Assembly: GCF_004154955.1 (NCBI RefSeq)
Contig: NZ_CP011524.1
Coordinates: forward strand, 1 to 64,000
Length of the DNA: 64,000 nt
Direction: 5' to 3'
From: Intestinimonas butyriciproducens
GTDB taxonomy: Bacteria; Bacillota; Clostridia; Oscillospirales; Oscillospiraceae
Shown here: piece after piece, positions 44,231 to 52,941 of the stretch
How the letters are laid out: every line of letters begins with the position of its first letter
Numbering within the stretch: position 1 is the first letter of the stretch
Translations under genes and position numbers: made by a program
Notes under the pieces: generated by a model
What the model was told of the DNA's origin: nothing
What the model saw: only the letters and a program-made list of their open reading frames with translations
Databases searched by the model: none

Positions 44231-47200
44231 TCAGTCGCCTTTGCCGAAGAGCTTTTGGAAAAAGCCCCCGCGTTTTTCTCCGCCCTTTCCCGGGGCCTTG
44301 CCGGACAGCGCCCGTAGACAGGCGGCGGCCTCTTTCACACCTGCGTCGGCGGCCTTCCGCAGCCAGAATCGCGCTTGCTCCGGGTCGGCGCGGAGGCCCT
44401 TCCCGTCCCGATACCACTTGCCAAGGATGAACATGGCGTCCTCATCCCCCAGCCGGGCGGCCTTCTGGTAGAGCTCAGCCGCCCGGGCTATGTCCGTGGC
44501 GGTCCCACGTCCGGACGCATAACAGTCGGCCAGATGATAGACGCCGGCGGGAAAATCCTGCTCTGCGGAGCGGGAAAACCACTGAAAAGCCAGAGCATCG
44601 TCCCGTTCCACACCGGAGCCGGTATAGTAGAGGCTGCCCAGATTGCTCTGGGCGGCGGCATCCCCCTGCTCCGCAGAGCGGCGGTAGAGCTCCGCCGCTT
44701 TTGAAAGGTCCTGCGCAAGACCGTGGAAGCCGTTTTCATAGCACAGGCCCAAATTGCACTGGGCGGGGGCATAGCCCTGCTCCGCCGCCCGGCGGAGCAG
44801 CTCCAGGCCTCTTTTCTCGTCCTTCTGCATGCCGCTTCCATCAAAACAGCACCGGCTGAGCAGACTCATGGCGCGAGACTGCCCCTTTTCCGCGGCCTTT
44901 TGCAGCCATATGACCGCCTGGGCGGGGTCCCTGTCTACGCCGATGCCCCGCAGGTAGCAGAAGCCCAGGTTGCACTGGGCATAGGTGTAGCCCATCTCCG
45001 CGGCCTTGCGGTAGAGCGCGGCGGCTTTGGGCTTATCCTCGGGGAGGCCCTGTCCCAGCTCACAGCACAGGCCCAGACTGGCAATGGAGGGAGCGTAGTC
45101 CTGCTCTGCGGCCCGGCGATAGAGCTCCACAGCCTTGGCGTCATCGGCCTCCACGCCGTCGCCGTTTTGATAGCAGTCTCCCAGCAGATCCAGTGCCCGG
45201 GGGAATCCCCTCCGGGCGGCCCGGTCCAGCCACTCCACGGCCCGGCCGCAGTCCACCTCTGTCCCAATGCCGGTGAGGTAGCAATAACCCAGATTACACT
45301 GCGCGGCCAGATCTCCTCGCTGGGCGGCCTGTGTATAGAGGGCTACGGCCCTGGCCTTGTCCTCCGGTACGCCTTCGCCCCGCTCATAGCACAGCCCCAG
45401 ACTGCACAGGGCGGGGGGATACTCCAGGTCCGCCGCCTTCTGATACCACTGCACGGCCTTTTCGGCGTCCGCCTCCACGCCGTCACCGTCCCGGTAGCAG
45501 CTTCCCAGCAGGCTCATGGCCCGGGCGGAACCCTGCTCCGCAGCCCGCTCCAGCCAGGGAATGGCCTGCTCGGGGGCCGGGTCCATGCCGATGCCCGTGA
45601 GACAGCAGTACCCCAGGTTGCACTGGGCAGAGAGGTTCCCCCGTTGGGCAGCCTGGGTATAGAGGGCCACGGCCCTGGCCTTGTCCTCCGGCACGCCCTC
45701 GCCCAGCTCATAGCAGAGACCCAGCCCGCACAGCGCGGGGGGATACCCCTGATCGGCGGCCAGTTGATAAAGCCGTGCCGCCTCGGCGTCATCCCGGGGG
45801 ACGCCGTCGCCATCCCGGTAGCAGTCGGCCAGGATGCTCTGGGCCCGGGGAAAGTCCAGCGCGGCGGCCCGCCGGAGCCACGCCGCCGCTTGGGCGGCGT
45901 CCTTCTCCACCCCATCCCCATTTAAATAGCACACAGCCAGATTGCATTGGCCCGGCGCATAGTCCCGCTCTCCTGAGCGGCGGTAAAGGTCGGTGGCACG
46001 CTTGAGGTCAACCTCTACCCCGGTGCCCATCTCGTAGCAGAGCCCCAGATCACACAGGGCGGGGGGATAGTCCTGTGCGGCCGCCTTCCGGAACCACTCC
46101 ACCGCTTTTTGCGCATCCGCCGGCGTGCCGTCCCCGTCCCGGCAACAGCAGCCCAGCAGCCGCTGGGCCCGGGGAAAGTCCTGCTCCGCGGCCTGTGTGA
46201 GCCACCGGACAGCCTGGACGTCGTCTTCCTCCACCCCGATGCCGGTGAGGTAGCAATAGCCCAGATTGCACTGCCCGGGGGCATAGCCCAGCTCTGCTGC
46301 CCTAGTGTACCAGCGCACGGCCTGGGCCTTGTCCTCCTCCAGACCGGCCCCCATCTCATAACAGAGACCCAGCTCGCACACGGCGGGGGGATAGTTGTCC
46401 TCCGCCGCCTGGCGAAAAAGCGCCGCCGCTCCGGCCTGATCGGCCTCCACACCGTCGCCGTCCCGGAGACAGCAGCCCAGGATATACCGCGCCCGGGCGA
46501 AGTCCTGCCCGACGGCCTTTTGCAGCCACGCCACCGCCCGGGCTTCGTCCTTTTCCACGCCGATGCCATTGAGAAAACACACGGCCAGATTGCATTGGGC
46601 CGGGGCGTAGTCCTGCGCGGCGGCCTTTTGATAGAGCTCCGCCGCCCGGACCAGGTCTTGCTCCACGCCGTCGCCATTTTCACAGCAGAGGCCCAGATTG
46701 CACTGGGCGGGGGGATACCCCTGCCCGGCGGACGCCTCATAGAGCGCCATGGCCCGGGGCTGGTCCTGGGCCAGGCCGGAGCCGGTCTTGCAGCAGTCGG
46801 CCAGGATGCATTGGGCCCGGGCGAAGTCCTGGGCGGCAGCCCGCTCCAGCCACTCCACGCCCTGGGGGGCGTCCGCCTCCATGCCGATGCCATTGAGGCA
46901 GCACACGGCCAAGTTGCACTGGGCGGGGGCGTAGCCCTGCTCGGCGGCCTTTCGATAGAGCTCCACCGCCCGGGCCGGGTCCTGGTCCACGCCGGTGCCG
47001 TTCTCCCAGCACACACCCAGGATGCTCTGGGCCCGGGGGAAATTCTGCTCCGCCGCCTTTGTCAGCCAGTGGACGGCCTCCTCCGGGTCGCGGTCCACGC
47101 CGATGCCATTGAGACAGCATACGCCCAGATTACACTGGGCGGGCGCGTGGCCCTGCTCGGCGGCCAGAAGATAGTATTCCGCCGCCTTGACCGGGTCCTG

Positions 47201-47629
47201 ATCCACACCGGAGCCGTTTTCCCAGCACAATCCCAGGCTGCATTGCGCCCCCGCATAGCCCTGGTCGGCGGCCTGGGTATAGAGCTCCACAGCCCTGCCC
47301 TGGTCCTCCTCCACGCCTGTGCCCATCTGATAGCAGCGGCCCAGGGCCTCTATGGCCCGGAGGTCGCCGGACTCCGCCGCCAGGGAGAACCAGTGGGCGG
47401 CCTGAACCATGTCGCTGTCCACCCCGTCCCCCTCAGCGTACCGCACGCCCAGGTCGTACTGTACGGAGGTATCTCCCAGCTCTGCCTGCTCCAGCATGGC
47501 CTGAAAGTCCTGCTGGGCCTTCTGCACATTCTGCATGGCTTTGAGAATGAGCTGCGTATTGACAAAGACGACGTCCTGGGGATTGGAAAACTCCTTCTGC
47601 TCCCCGCGGTCGTCGGATTTGGGATCCAT
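44231..47629 (-). CDS. Giant Sel1-repeat protein
   Basis: This 1132-residue protein is started at ATG 47629 (MDPKSDDRGEQKEF). An N-terminal coiled-coil (LILKAMQNVQKAQQDFQAML) is followed by about thirty Sel1-like repeats of 36 residues (A-Q-C-N-L-G-x-C-Y, G-x-G-V-x-x-D pattern) running almost to the end. A basic GKAPGKGGEKRGG tail closes it. No signal peptide or membrane segment is seen, so it should be a cytosolic scaffold. Repeats alternate between two sub-types, suggesting growth by paired duplication. The partner is unknown. Confidence 0.88.
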   Translation of the reverse strand: MDPKSDDRGEQKEFSNPQDVVFVNTQLILKAMQNVQKAQQDFQAMLEQAELGDTSVQYDLGVRYAEGDGVDSDMVQAAHWFSLAAESGDLRAIEALGRCYQMGTGVEEDQGRAVELYTQAADQGYAGAQCSLGLCWENGSGVDQDPVKAAEYYLLAAEQGHAPAQCNLGVCCLNGIGVDRDPEEAVHWLTKAAEQNFPRAQSILGVCWENGTGVDQDPARAVELYRKAAEQGYAPAQCNLAVCCLNGIGMEADAPQGVEWLERAAAQDFARAQCILADCCKTGSGLAQDQPRAMALYEASAGQGYPPAQCNLGLCCENGDGVEQDLVRAAELYQKAAAQDYAPAQCNLAVCFLNGIGVEKDEARAVAWLQKAVGQDFARARYILGCCLRDGDGVEADQAGAAALFRQAAEDNYPPAVCELGLCYEMGAGLEEDKAQAVRWYTRAAELGYAPGQCNLGYCYLTGIGVEEDDVQAVRWLTQAAEQDFPRAQRLLGCCCRDGDGTPADAQKAVEWFRKAAAQDYPPALCDLGLCYEMGTGVEVDLKRATDLYRRSGERDYAPGQCNLAVCYLNGDGVEKDAAQAAAWLRRAAALDFPRAQSILADCYRDGDGVPRDDAEAARLYQLAADQGYPPALCGLGLCYELGEGVPEDKARAVALYTQAAQRGNLSAQCNLGYCCLTGIGMDPAPEQAIPWLERAAEQGSARAMSLLGSCYRDGDGVEADAEKAVQWYQKAADLEYPPALCSLGLCYERGEGVPEDKARAVALYTQAAQRGDLAAQCNLGYCYLTGIGTEVDCGRAVEWLDRAARRGFPRALDLLGDCYQNGDGVEADDAKAVELYRRAAEQDYAPSIASLGLCCELGQGLPEDKPKAAALYRKAAEMGYTYAQCNLGFCYLRGIGVDRDPAQAVIWLQKAAEKGQSRAMSLLSRCCFDGSGMQKDEKRGLELLRRAAEQGYAPAQCNLGLCYENGFHGLAQDLSKAAELYRRSAEQGDAAAQSNLGSLYYTGSGVERDDALAFQWFSRSAEQDFPAGVYHLADCYASGRGTATDIARAAELYQKAARLGDEDAMFILGKWYRDGKGLRADPEQARFWLRKAADAGVKEAAACLRALSGKAPGKGGEKRGGFFQKLFGKGD

Positions 47630-48015
47630 CTGCTCCACCTGCTTTCTATGTATAGGAGTAAGAGGAACGCGGACCACGCCGCGCCTACAAAATCCATTTT
47701 ACAACGAGAGCACGTGCAACACAAGATAAAAAGGGATGCCCGGCGGATCGTGCCCGGGAATCCCGGCGGGAGGAAAGCCGGGGTGAGGTAGAAGAAAAAA
47801 TAACCCCGTTTGGCGACAAACCCTCGCCACCAGGCGAGGATTCGTGCCGCAAGAGGGTGCTCGGAACCGGGAGAGGCGGTTAAGGCCCAGATTTCCGGAA
47901 ATAGAAAAGGCCGCCCGCAGAGCAGCCGCCAAGCCGGAGCAAGGGCGTGGGTTAATAACATCTTTTTGCTCAGAGAATAAAAAGATGTCGGAGCAAAGCG
48001 GGCTTTGCTCCGACA
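47630..48015. other. Gap between sel1 gene and tRNA-Arg
   Basis: About 385 bases hold no convincing gene. Visible are a minus-strand promoter candidate (47724-47696), a small inverted repeat CCTCGCC/GGCGAGG (47822-47828 and 47833-47839) and the tRNA terminator at the right end. Nothing else was recognised. Confidence 0.6.
47696..47724 (-). promoter_or_regulatory. Possible promoter of the sel1-ybaK-ylmH operon
   Basis: On the minus strand TTGTGT (47724-47719) and TAAAAT (47701-47696) are 17 bases apart, about 67 bases before the sel1 start codon. Confidence 0.5.
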
Positions 48016-48016
48016 T
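47985..48016 (-). terminator. Terminator of tRNA-Arg
   Basis: ATGTCGGAGCAAAG pairs with CTTTGCTCCGACAT (14 bp, loop CGGG), followed on the minus strand by CTTTTTATT. The first stem base is the last base of the encoded CCA. Confidence 0.92.
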
Positions 48017-48092
48017 GGCACGCCCGAGAGGAGTCGAACCTCCGGCCTACCGCTTAGGAGGCGGTCGCTCTATCCAACTGAGCTACGGGCGC
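48016..48092 (-). tRNA. tRNA-Arg, anticodon CCT, with encoded CCA
   Basis: Read on the minus strand this folds as a cloverleaf. The acceptor GCGCCCG pairs with CGGGCGT (a G-U at the first pair) and the D-arm stem is GCTC/GAGC. The anticodon stem ACCGC/GCGGT has loop CTCCTAA, so the anticodon is CCT (reads AGG). The T-arm is GGAGG-TTCGACT-CCTCT. The discriminator is G and CCA is encoded. It is a lone tRNA with its own terminator. Confidence 0.96.
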
Positions 48093-48216
48093 ATAAAACA
48101 AGCGAGTCTTATTGTAACCCAAAACCCGCCCGCTGTCAACGGGGCGCAGAGGGCGCGCCAAATCGGGCCCATGCGGCGGATTTTGCGGGAAAGGACGGTG
48201 GTATCCCAGAAAAAGG

Positions 48217-48245
48217 TTGCTTTTTTAGGACAGGTACGTTATAAT
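48217..48245 (+). promoter_or_regulatory. typA promoter
   Basis: TTGCTT (48217-48222) and a perfect TATAAT (48240-48245) are 17 bases apart, with a leader of about 50 nt before typA. Confidence 0.85.
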
Positions 48246-48300
48246 ACGTGGTTGAGTTTTCACCGTATCTGTAAAAAGAAAGATTTGAGGTGCATCCCCC

Positions 48301-50124
48301 TTGCAGAACAACCATTTGAGAAACGTAGCCATTATCGCCCACGTCGACCACGGAAAGACCACGCTGGTGGACGAGATGCTCAAGCAGGGCGGCGCATTCC
48401 GGGAGAATCAGGCCGTAGCCGAGCGCGTGATGGACTCCAACGACCTGGAGCGGGAGCGCGGCATCACCATTCTGGCCAAGAACACCGCCGTACAGTATGG
48501 CGATGTGAAGATCAATATTGTGGATACCCCGGGCCATGCCGATTTCGGCGGTGAGGTGGAGCGCATCTTGAAGATGGTCAACGGCGTCATCTTACTGGTA
48601 GACGCCGCAGAGGGGCCTATGCCCCAGACCCGGTTTGTTCTGAGCAAGGCGCTGGAGCTGGGACACCGGGTCATTGTGGTGGTCAACAAGATTGACCGTC
48701 CCGACCAGCGGATCCACGAGGTCGTGGACGAGGTGCTGGAGTTGCTGCTGGATCTGGACGCTACCAGTGAACAACTGGACTCCCCCATGCTGTTTTGCTC
48801 CGGGCGGCAGGGCACTGCATCCTACTCCCCCGAGGTGGAGGGCACCGATCTCAAGCCTCTGTTCGAGACCATCCTCGACTATATCCCCGCCCCGGAGGCG
48901 GACACCGAGGCCCCCTTCCAGATGCTGGTCTCCTCCATTGATTACAACGAGTTTGTGGGGCGCATTGCCATCGGACGCATCGAGCGGGGCGTCGTTAAGC
49001 AGAATCAGGAGATCGCAGTGTGCAATTTCCATGACCCGGACGCCGTGCCCAAGAAGGCCAAGGCGGTCTCTCTCTATCAGTTTGACGGGCTGGGAAAAGC
49101 GGCCGTCACCGAGGCCACGGCCGGCAACATCATTGCCATGAGCGGCATCGGAGACATTACCATTGGCGACACTATCTGCGATCCCTCCGCCGTGGAGCCC
49201 ATCGAATTTGTCAAGATATCCGCCCCCACCATTGAGATGACCTTCTCGGTGAATGACTCCCCCTTCGCGGGGCGGGAGGGCAAGTTCGTCACCTCCCGTC
49301 AGCTGCGGGAGCGCCTGTTCCGGGAGACACTGAAGGACGTGTCCCTGAGGGTCACCGAGACCGACTCCACCGATTCCTTCAATGTGGCTGGCCGGGGTGA
49401 GATGTCCCTGTCCATTCTCATTGAGACCATGCGCCGGGAGGGCTATGAGTTCCAGGTCTCTCCCCCGCGTGTGCTGTATCAGGAGATCGACGGCCAGAAA
49501 TGCGAGCCTATCGAGCGCCTGGTGGTGGACGTGCCCTCCGACTGCGTGGGCTCCGTCATTGAGAAGATCGGCTCCCGCAAGGGCGAGATGCTGGAGATGA
49601 ACCCGGTGGGCAGCCGCATGAAGCTGGAGTTCCTGGTCCCCGCCCGGGGCCTCTTCGGCTATCGCAATGAGTTCCTCACCGACACCAAGGGCGAGGGCAT
49701 CATGGCCTCTGTCTTTGAGTGCTACGCTCCCTATAAGGGAGAGGTCTCCCGCCGCAGCAGCGGCAGTCTGGTCTCCTTTGAGACCGGGGAGAGCGTAACC
49801 TACGGCCTCTTCAACGCACAGGAGCGGGGCGTCCTCTTTATCGGGGCCGGCGTGCCGGTATATGCCGGTATGGTAGTGGGCGAGACGCCCAAGAGCGAGG
49901 ACATCACGGTAAATATCTGCAAGAAAAAGCAGCTCACCAACATGCGGGCCGCAGGTTCGGACGACGCCCTGCGGCTCACCACCCCCCGCCAGATGTCGCT
50001 GGAGCAATGTCTGGAATTCCTGGCCGACGACGAGCTGCTGGAGGTCACGCCTGAAAATCTCCGCCTGCGCAAGCGCATCCTCAGCCACGCAGACCGGATG
50101 AAGGCCCTGAAGGGCAACAAATAA
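48301..50124 (+). CDS. typA: Translational GTPase TypA/BipA
   Basis: TypA/BipA is a ribosome-binding GTPase needed for ribosome assembly and stress growth. The 607-residue protein begins NHLRNVAIIAHVDHGKTTL (G1) and has RGITI (G2), DTPGHADFGGEV (G3) and NKIDRP (G4). EF-G-like domains III and V and the BipA-specific C-terminus follow. The likely start is TTG 48301, giving MQNNHLRN; GAGGTG upstream is a moderate ribosome-binding site. It has its own promoter and terminator. Confidence 0.96.
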   Translation: MQNNHLRNVAIIAHVDHGKTTLVDEMLKQGGAFRENQAVAERVMDSNDLERERGITILAKNTAVQYGDVKINIVDTPGHADFGGEVERILKMVNGVILLVDAAEGPMPQTRFVLSKALELGHRVIVVVNKIDRPDQRIHEVVDEVLELLLDLDATSEQLDSPMLFCSGRQGTASYSPEVEGTDLKPLFETILDYIPAPEADTEAPFQMLVSSIDYNEFVGRIAIGRIERGVVKQNQEIAVCNFHDPDAVPKKAKAVSLYQFDGLGKAAVTEATAGNIIAMSGIGDITIGDTICDPSAVEPIEFVKISAPTIEMTFSVNDSPFAGREGKFVTSRQLRERLFRETLKDVSLRVTETDSTDSFNVAGRGEMSLSILIETMRREGYEFQVSPPRVLYQEIDGQKCEPIERLVVDVPSDCVGSVIEKIGSRKGEMLEMNPVGSRMKLEFLVPARGLFGYRNEFLTDTKGEGIMASVFECYAPYKGEVSRRSSGSLVSFETGESVTYGLFNAQERGVLFIGAGVPVYAGMVVGETPKSEDITVNICKKKQLTNMRAAGSDDALRLTTPRQMSLEQCLEFLADDELLEVTPENLRLRKRILSHADRMKALKGNK

Positions 50125-50141
50125 GAACGACCTATAAATGG

Positions 50142-50173
50142 GAGCGGCGCTGTACCACAGCGCCGCTCTTTTT
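50142..50173 (+). terminator. typA terminator
   Basis: A 12-bp stem GAGCGGCGCTGT/ACAGCGCCGCTC with loop ACC is followed by TTTTT. Confidence 0.93.
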
Positions 50174-50379
50174 GCTGCGGCCACAGCCGCCGCGCCCTGT
50201 GGAGGCCGCTTTCAAACAGCCGCCGCAGGGTGCATTCCTTTATTAGGTTGAAAGGTAAGGATATATTAGAAATTTTATAATAGACAGAAAGAAAAAGTTT
50301 GGTATGGTTAAAACGGAGATAAAATTTGCGGCGCCGCCGCTGCTTCCACAGCAGATGGAACAGGAAAGGAAGAAGAACG

Positions 50380-52392
50380 ATGCAGGAAAAATATCGCGTA
50401 TTGTTTGAGCCGGGCCGGATTGCGGGGGTGCCCCTTAAAAACCGCTTTTACATGGCCCCCATCGGTCCGTCCGGTATGTGCGACGCGGAAGGCGCGTTTA
50501 CCGAGACGGCGGTGGAGTACTATGCCGTCCGGGCCCGCGGTGGCGTCGGACTGATCATCACCGGGGACTGCTTTGTGGAAAATGAGATCCAGCCGTGCGT
50601 CATGCCCTCCCACGTGGTCCCTACCCTGCGCCCCACCTGCTTTATCCGCTCCGCCAAACGCCTGACCGAGCGGGTACACGCTTACGGAACAAAGATTTTC
50701 ATCCAGCTCTCCGCCGGCTTCGGCCGGGTCGGCCACGCCAGCAACGTCAGCGGGGACGTGATCGCCCCTTCCCCGGTGGAACACCGCTGGATCAAGGGCC
50801 TGATGTGCAGGGAGATGACGGTGGAGGAGATCCATACCTTTGTGCGCAAGTTTGGCGAGGCGGCGGCTCACGCCAAAAAGGCGGGCTTTGACGGCGTGGA
50901 GATCCACGCCATACACGAAGGGTATCTGTTGGATCAGTTTACCCTGGCGCTCTTCAATAAGCGCACCGACGCATACGGCGGCAGTCTGGAGAACCGGCTG
51001 CGCTTTGCGGTGGAGATCGTCCAGGAGATCAAGCGGGTCTGCGGGGCGGACTTCCCCGTGGGCGTGCGGTACAGCCCCAAGAGCTTTGTCCGTGATATGA
51101 ACGAAAAGGCCGGGGGTCTGCCCGGGCAGGAGTTTGAGGAGCTGGGCCGGGATATGGACGAGGGACTGACGGTGGCCAAAATGCTCCAGGATGCGGGCTA
51201 TGATTTCCTAGACGCGGACGTGGGCTCCTATGAGTCATGGCACTGGAGCCATCCGCCCATGTACCATCAGAAGGGCATGTATCTGCCCTATGTCTCTCAG
51301 CTCAAAAAGGTGGTGGAGATCCCGGTGATGTGCGCCGGGCGCATGGACAATCCGGACATCTCCTCCGCCGCTCTTGCCGGCGGCAAGATCGACTTTGTGG
51401 GTCTTGCCCGTCCCCTTCTGGCCGATCCCGACTATGTGGAGAAGCTGCGCCGGAACCAACTGGAACGCATCCGACCGTGCCTGTCCTGCCAGGAGGCATG
51501 TATGGGGCGGCTCCAGAAGTTCAGCAGCGTCTGCTGCGCCGTCAATCCTGCGGTGGGCCGGGAGGTGGCCTATGCCGTCGGCAGGGCGCAGGAGCGGAAA
51601 AAGGTGCTGGTGGTGGGCGGCGGCGTGGCCGGCTGTGAGGCCGCCCGGGTCTGCGCCCTTCGGGGGCACGATGTCACCCTCCTGGAGGCCGCCGGGCAAC
51701 TGGGGGGAAACCTCATCCCCGGCGGGATGCCCGACTTTAAGGAGGACGACCATGCTCTGGTGCGCTGGTATTCCCATGAGCTGCAGGAGCTGGGGGTGCG
51801 GGTGGAGCTGAATACCCCGGCTACGGCGGAGATCGTCCGTGCCAGCGGCAGCGACACCGTGATCCTGGCCACCGGATCCAGGCCCGTGGTGCCCGACCTG
51901 GGCGCCCCCGACCGGGTGCGCACGGCGGCGGATGTGCTGATGGGCGGGGAGGACCCCGGAAAGCGGGTCGTAGTCGTGGGCGGCGGCCTGGTGGGCTGTG
52001 AGCTGGCCCTTTGGCTGCGCAAGCAGGACAGCACCCGGGAGGTCACCCTGGTGGAGGCGCTGCCCGATGTGCTGATGGTGGGGACGCCGGTCTGCGACGC
52101 CAACACGGATATGCTCAAGGCGCTGCTCCCCTTCCACGGCGTAAATGAGGAGCTGGGCGCCCGGGTGGTGCGCACGGAGCCGGACGGCGTGGTCCTTCAC
52201 CTGTGTGACGGCAGTGAGCAGAAACTGGAGGCCGATACCATCGCCGTCGCAGTGGGATATCGCTCGGAAAACAGACTCTTCCAGGAGCTGCAGGGGCTGG
52301 ACGCCCAGCTCTTCCAGATCGGGGACGCCAACAAGGTGGCGAATATCCACTATGCCATCTGGGATGCCTATGAGGTGGCGAGGGGCATTTGA
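50380..52392 (+). CDS. Ene-reductase: OYE-type flavin/iron-sulfur/FAD oxidoreductase
   Basis: This 670-residue protein has the three-part layout of 2,4-dienoyl-CoA reductase and 2-enoate reductase. An N-terminal old-yellow-enzyme TIM barrel binds FMN (residues about 1-350; HAIHEGYLLDQF active region). A four-cysteine [4Fe-4S] motif (PCLSCQEACMGRL, then CCAVNP) follows. The C-terminal FAD/NAD(P) domain has two dinucleotide motifs (VVGGGVAGCEAA, VVGGGLVGCELA). It reduces activated C=C bonds; the natural substrate (enoate, bile acid or flavonoid) cannot be told. It stands alone between terminators. Confidence 0.9.
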   Translation: MQEKYRVLFEPGRIAGVPLKNRFYMAPIGPSGMCDAEGAFTETAVEYYAVRARGGVGLIITGDCFVENEIQPCVMPSHVVPTLRPTCFIRSAKRLTERVHAYGTKIFIQLSAGFGRVGHASNVSGDVIAPSPVEHRWIKGLMCREMTVEEIHTFVRKFGEAAAHAKKAGFDGVEIHAIHEGYLLDQFTLALFNKRTDAYGGSLENRLRFAVEIVQEIKRVCGADFPVGVRYSPKSFVRDMNEKAGGLPGQEFEELGRDMDEGLTVAKMLQDAGYDFLDADVGSYESWHWSHPPMYHQKGMYLPYVSQLKKVVEIPVMCAGRMDNPDISSAALAGGKIDFVGLARPLLADPDYVEKLRRNQLERIRPCLSCQEACMGRLQKFSSVCCAVNPAVGREVAYAVGRAQERKKVLVVGGGVAGCEAARVCALRGHDVTLLEAAGQLGGNLIPGGMPDFKEDDHALVRWYSHELQELGVRVELNTPATAEIVRASGSDTVILATGSRPVVPDLGAPDRVRTAADVLMGGEDPGKRVVVVGGGLVGCELALWLRKQDSTREVTLVEALPDVLMVGTPVCDANTDMLKALLPFHGVNEELGARVVRTEPDGVVLHLCDGSEQKLEADTIAVAVGYRSENRLFQELQGLDAQLFQIGDANKVANIHYAIWDAYEVARGI

Positions 52393-52416
52393 GACTGCCC
52401 GGCAGAATAAGTGATG

Positions 52417-52456
52417 AAAAAATCCTGCGGCCGCTGATCCGGCTGCAGGATTTTTT
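52417..52456. terminator. Bidirectional terminator after the ene-reductase
   Basis: AAAAAATCCTGCGGCC and GGCTGCAGGATTTTTT pair over an 8-nt loop with one mismatch, with A and T runs on opposite sides. Confidence 0.9.
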
Positions 52457-52465
52457 AAAGAAAGG

Positions 52466-52759
52466 TCACTTTTGGTGGTTTTTGTGGTGGATGGTCAGGG
52501 CCAGCCCGACGGCAGCCAAAGAAAAGCAGACCGCGGCCATTCCCAAAAGCTGCACGGGGTCCATGTTCTCCGCGGTGGCGGTGCCGGTCTCGGGCAGGTC
52601 CCCCATTGGCACTGCCGTATCCTCCAGGATCAGGACCGCTCCGGACTCCGGGATGGGCTCGGCGGAAGCGGGCGCCGCCGCCAGGGCGCCCGGGAGCAGG
52701 AGCAGCGCCAGAAGCAGCGGGAAGAACAGCGCCAAAGCCGTATGGGGTCTCTTTTCCAT
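52466..52759 (-). CDS. Miniature LPXTG surface protein
   Basis: This 97-residue protein starts at ATG 52759 (nine bases after AAAGGGGG). It has a signal peptide (LALFFPLLLALLLLPGALA), then only about 30 mature residues. The sorting signal is LPETG, a hydrophobic helix (LLGMAAVCFSLAAVGLALTI) and a positive tail HHKNHQK. After sorting, little more than a peptide would be displayed. It is the only LPXTG-type protein seen here and a candidate substrate of the sortase at 36869-37612. Confidence 0.8.
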   Translation of the reverse strand: MEKRPHTALALFFPLLLALLLLPGALAAAPASAEPIPESGAVLILEDTAVPMGDLPETGTATAENMDPVQLLGMAAVCFSLAAVGLALTIHHKNHQK

Positions 52760-52892
52760 ATCATCCATCCCCCTTTGTGGAAGAGAGCTCGATCATTGTC
52801 TTCATTAAACACCCCGGCGGTTACATTACGGTCACATTTTTTATATTTATCACTAGTTATAACAAATATGTGTAATTATTAGAAAAATAAAT

Positions 52893-52925
52893 ATCGCCCG
52901 GAAAATCTGTGACTTTCCGGGCGAT
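52893..52925 (-). terminator. Terminator of the mnmG-mnmA unit
   Basis: ATCGCCCGGAAA pairs with TTTCCGGGCGAT. On the minus strand ATTTATTTTTC follows. Confidence 0.88.
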
Positions 52926-52941
52926 GAAAGGGTGAATGGGG

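Noticed and set aside
44231-47629. DNA repeats that could be read as a CRISPR-like or satellite array
   Set aside because: The 108-bp periodicity is one coding repeat of 36 residues in a single continuous frame, with no spacers.
46109-47791. Long frame antisense to the Sel1 gene
   Set aside because: Its repeats mirror the Sel1 codons. It has no start signals and no independent support.
50175-50379. A sigma-A promoter for the ene-reductase
   Set aside because: TATAAT is present near 50275, but no acceptable -35 lies 16-18 bases upstream, so it was not listed.
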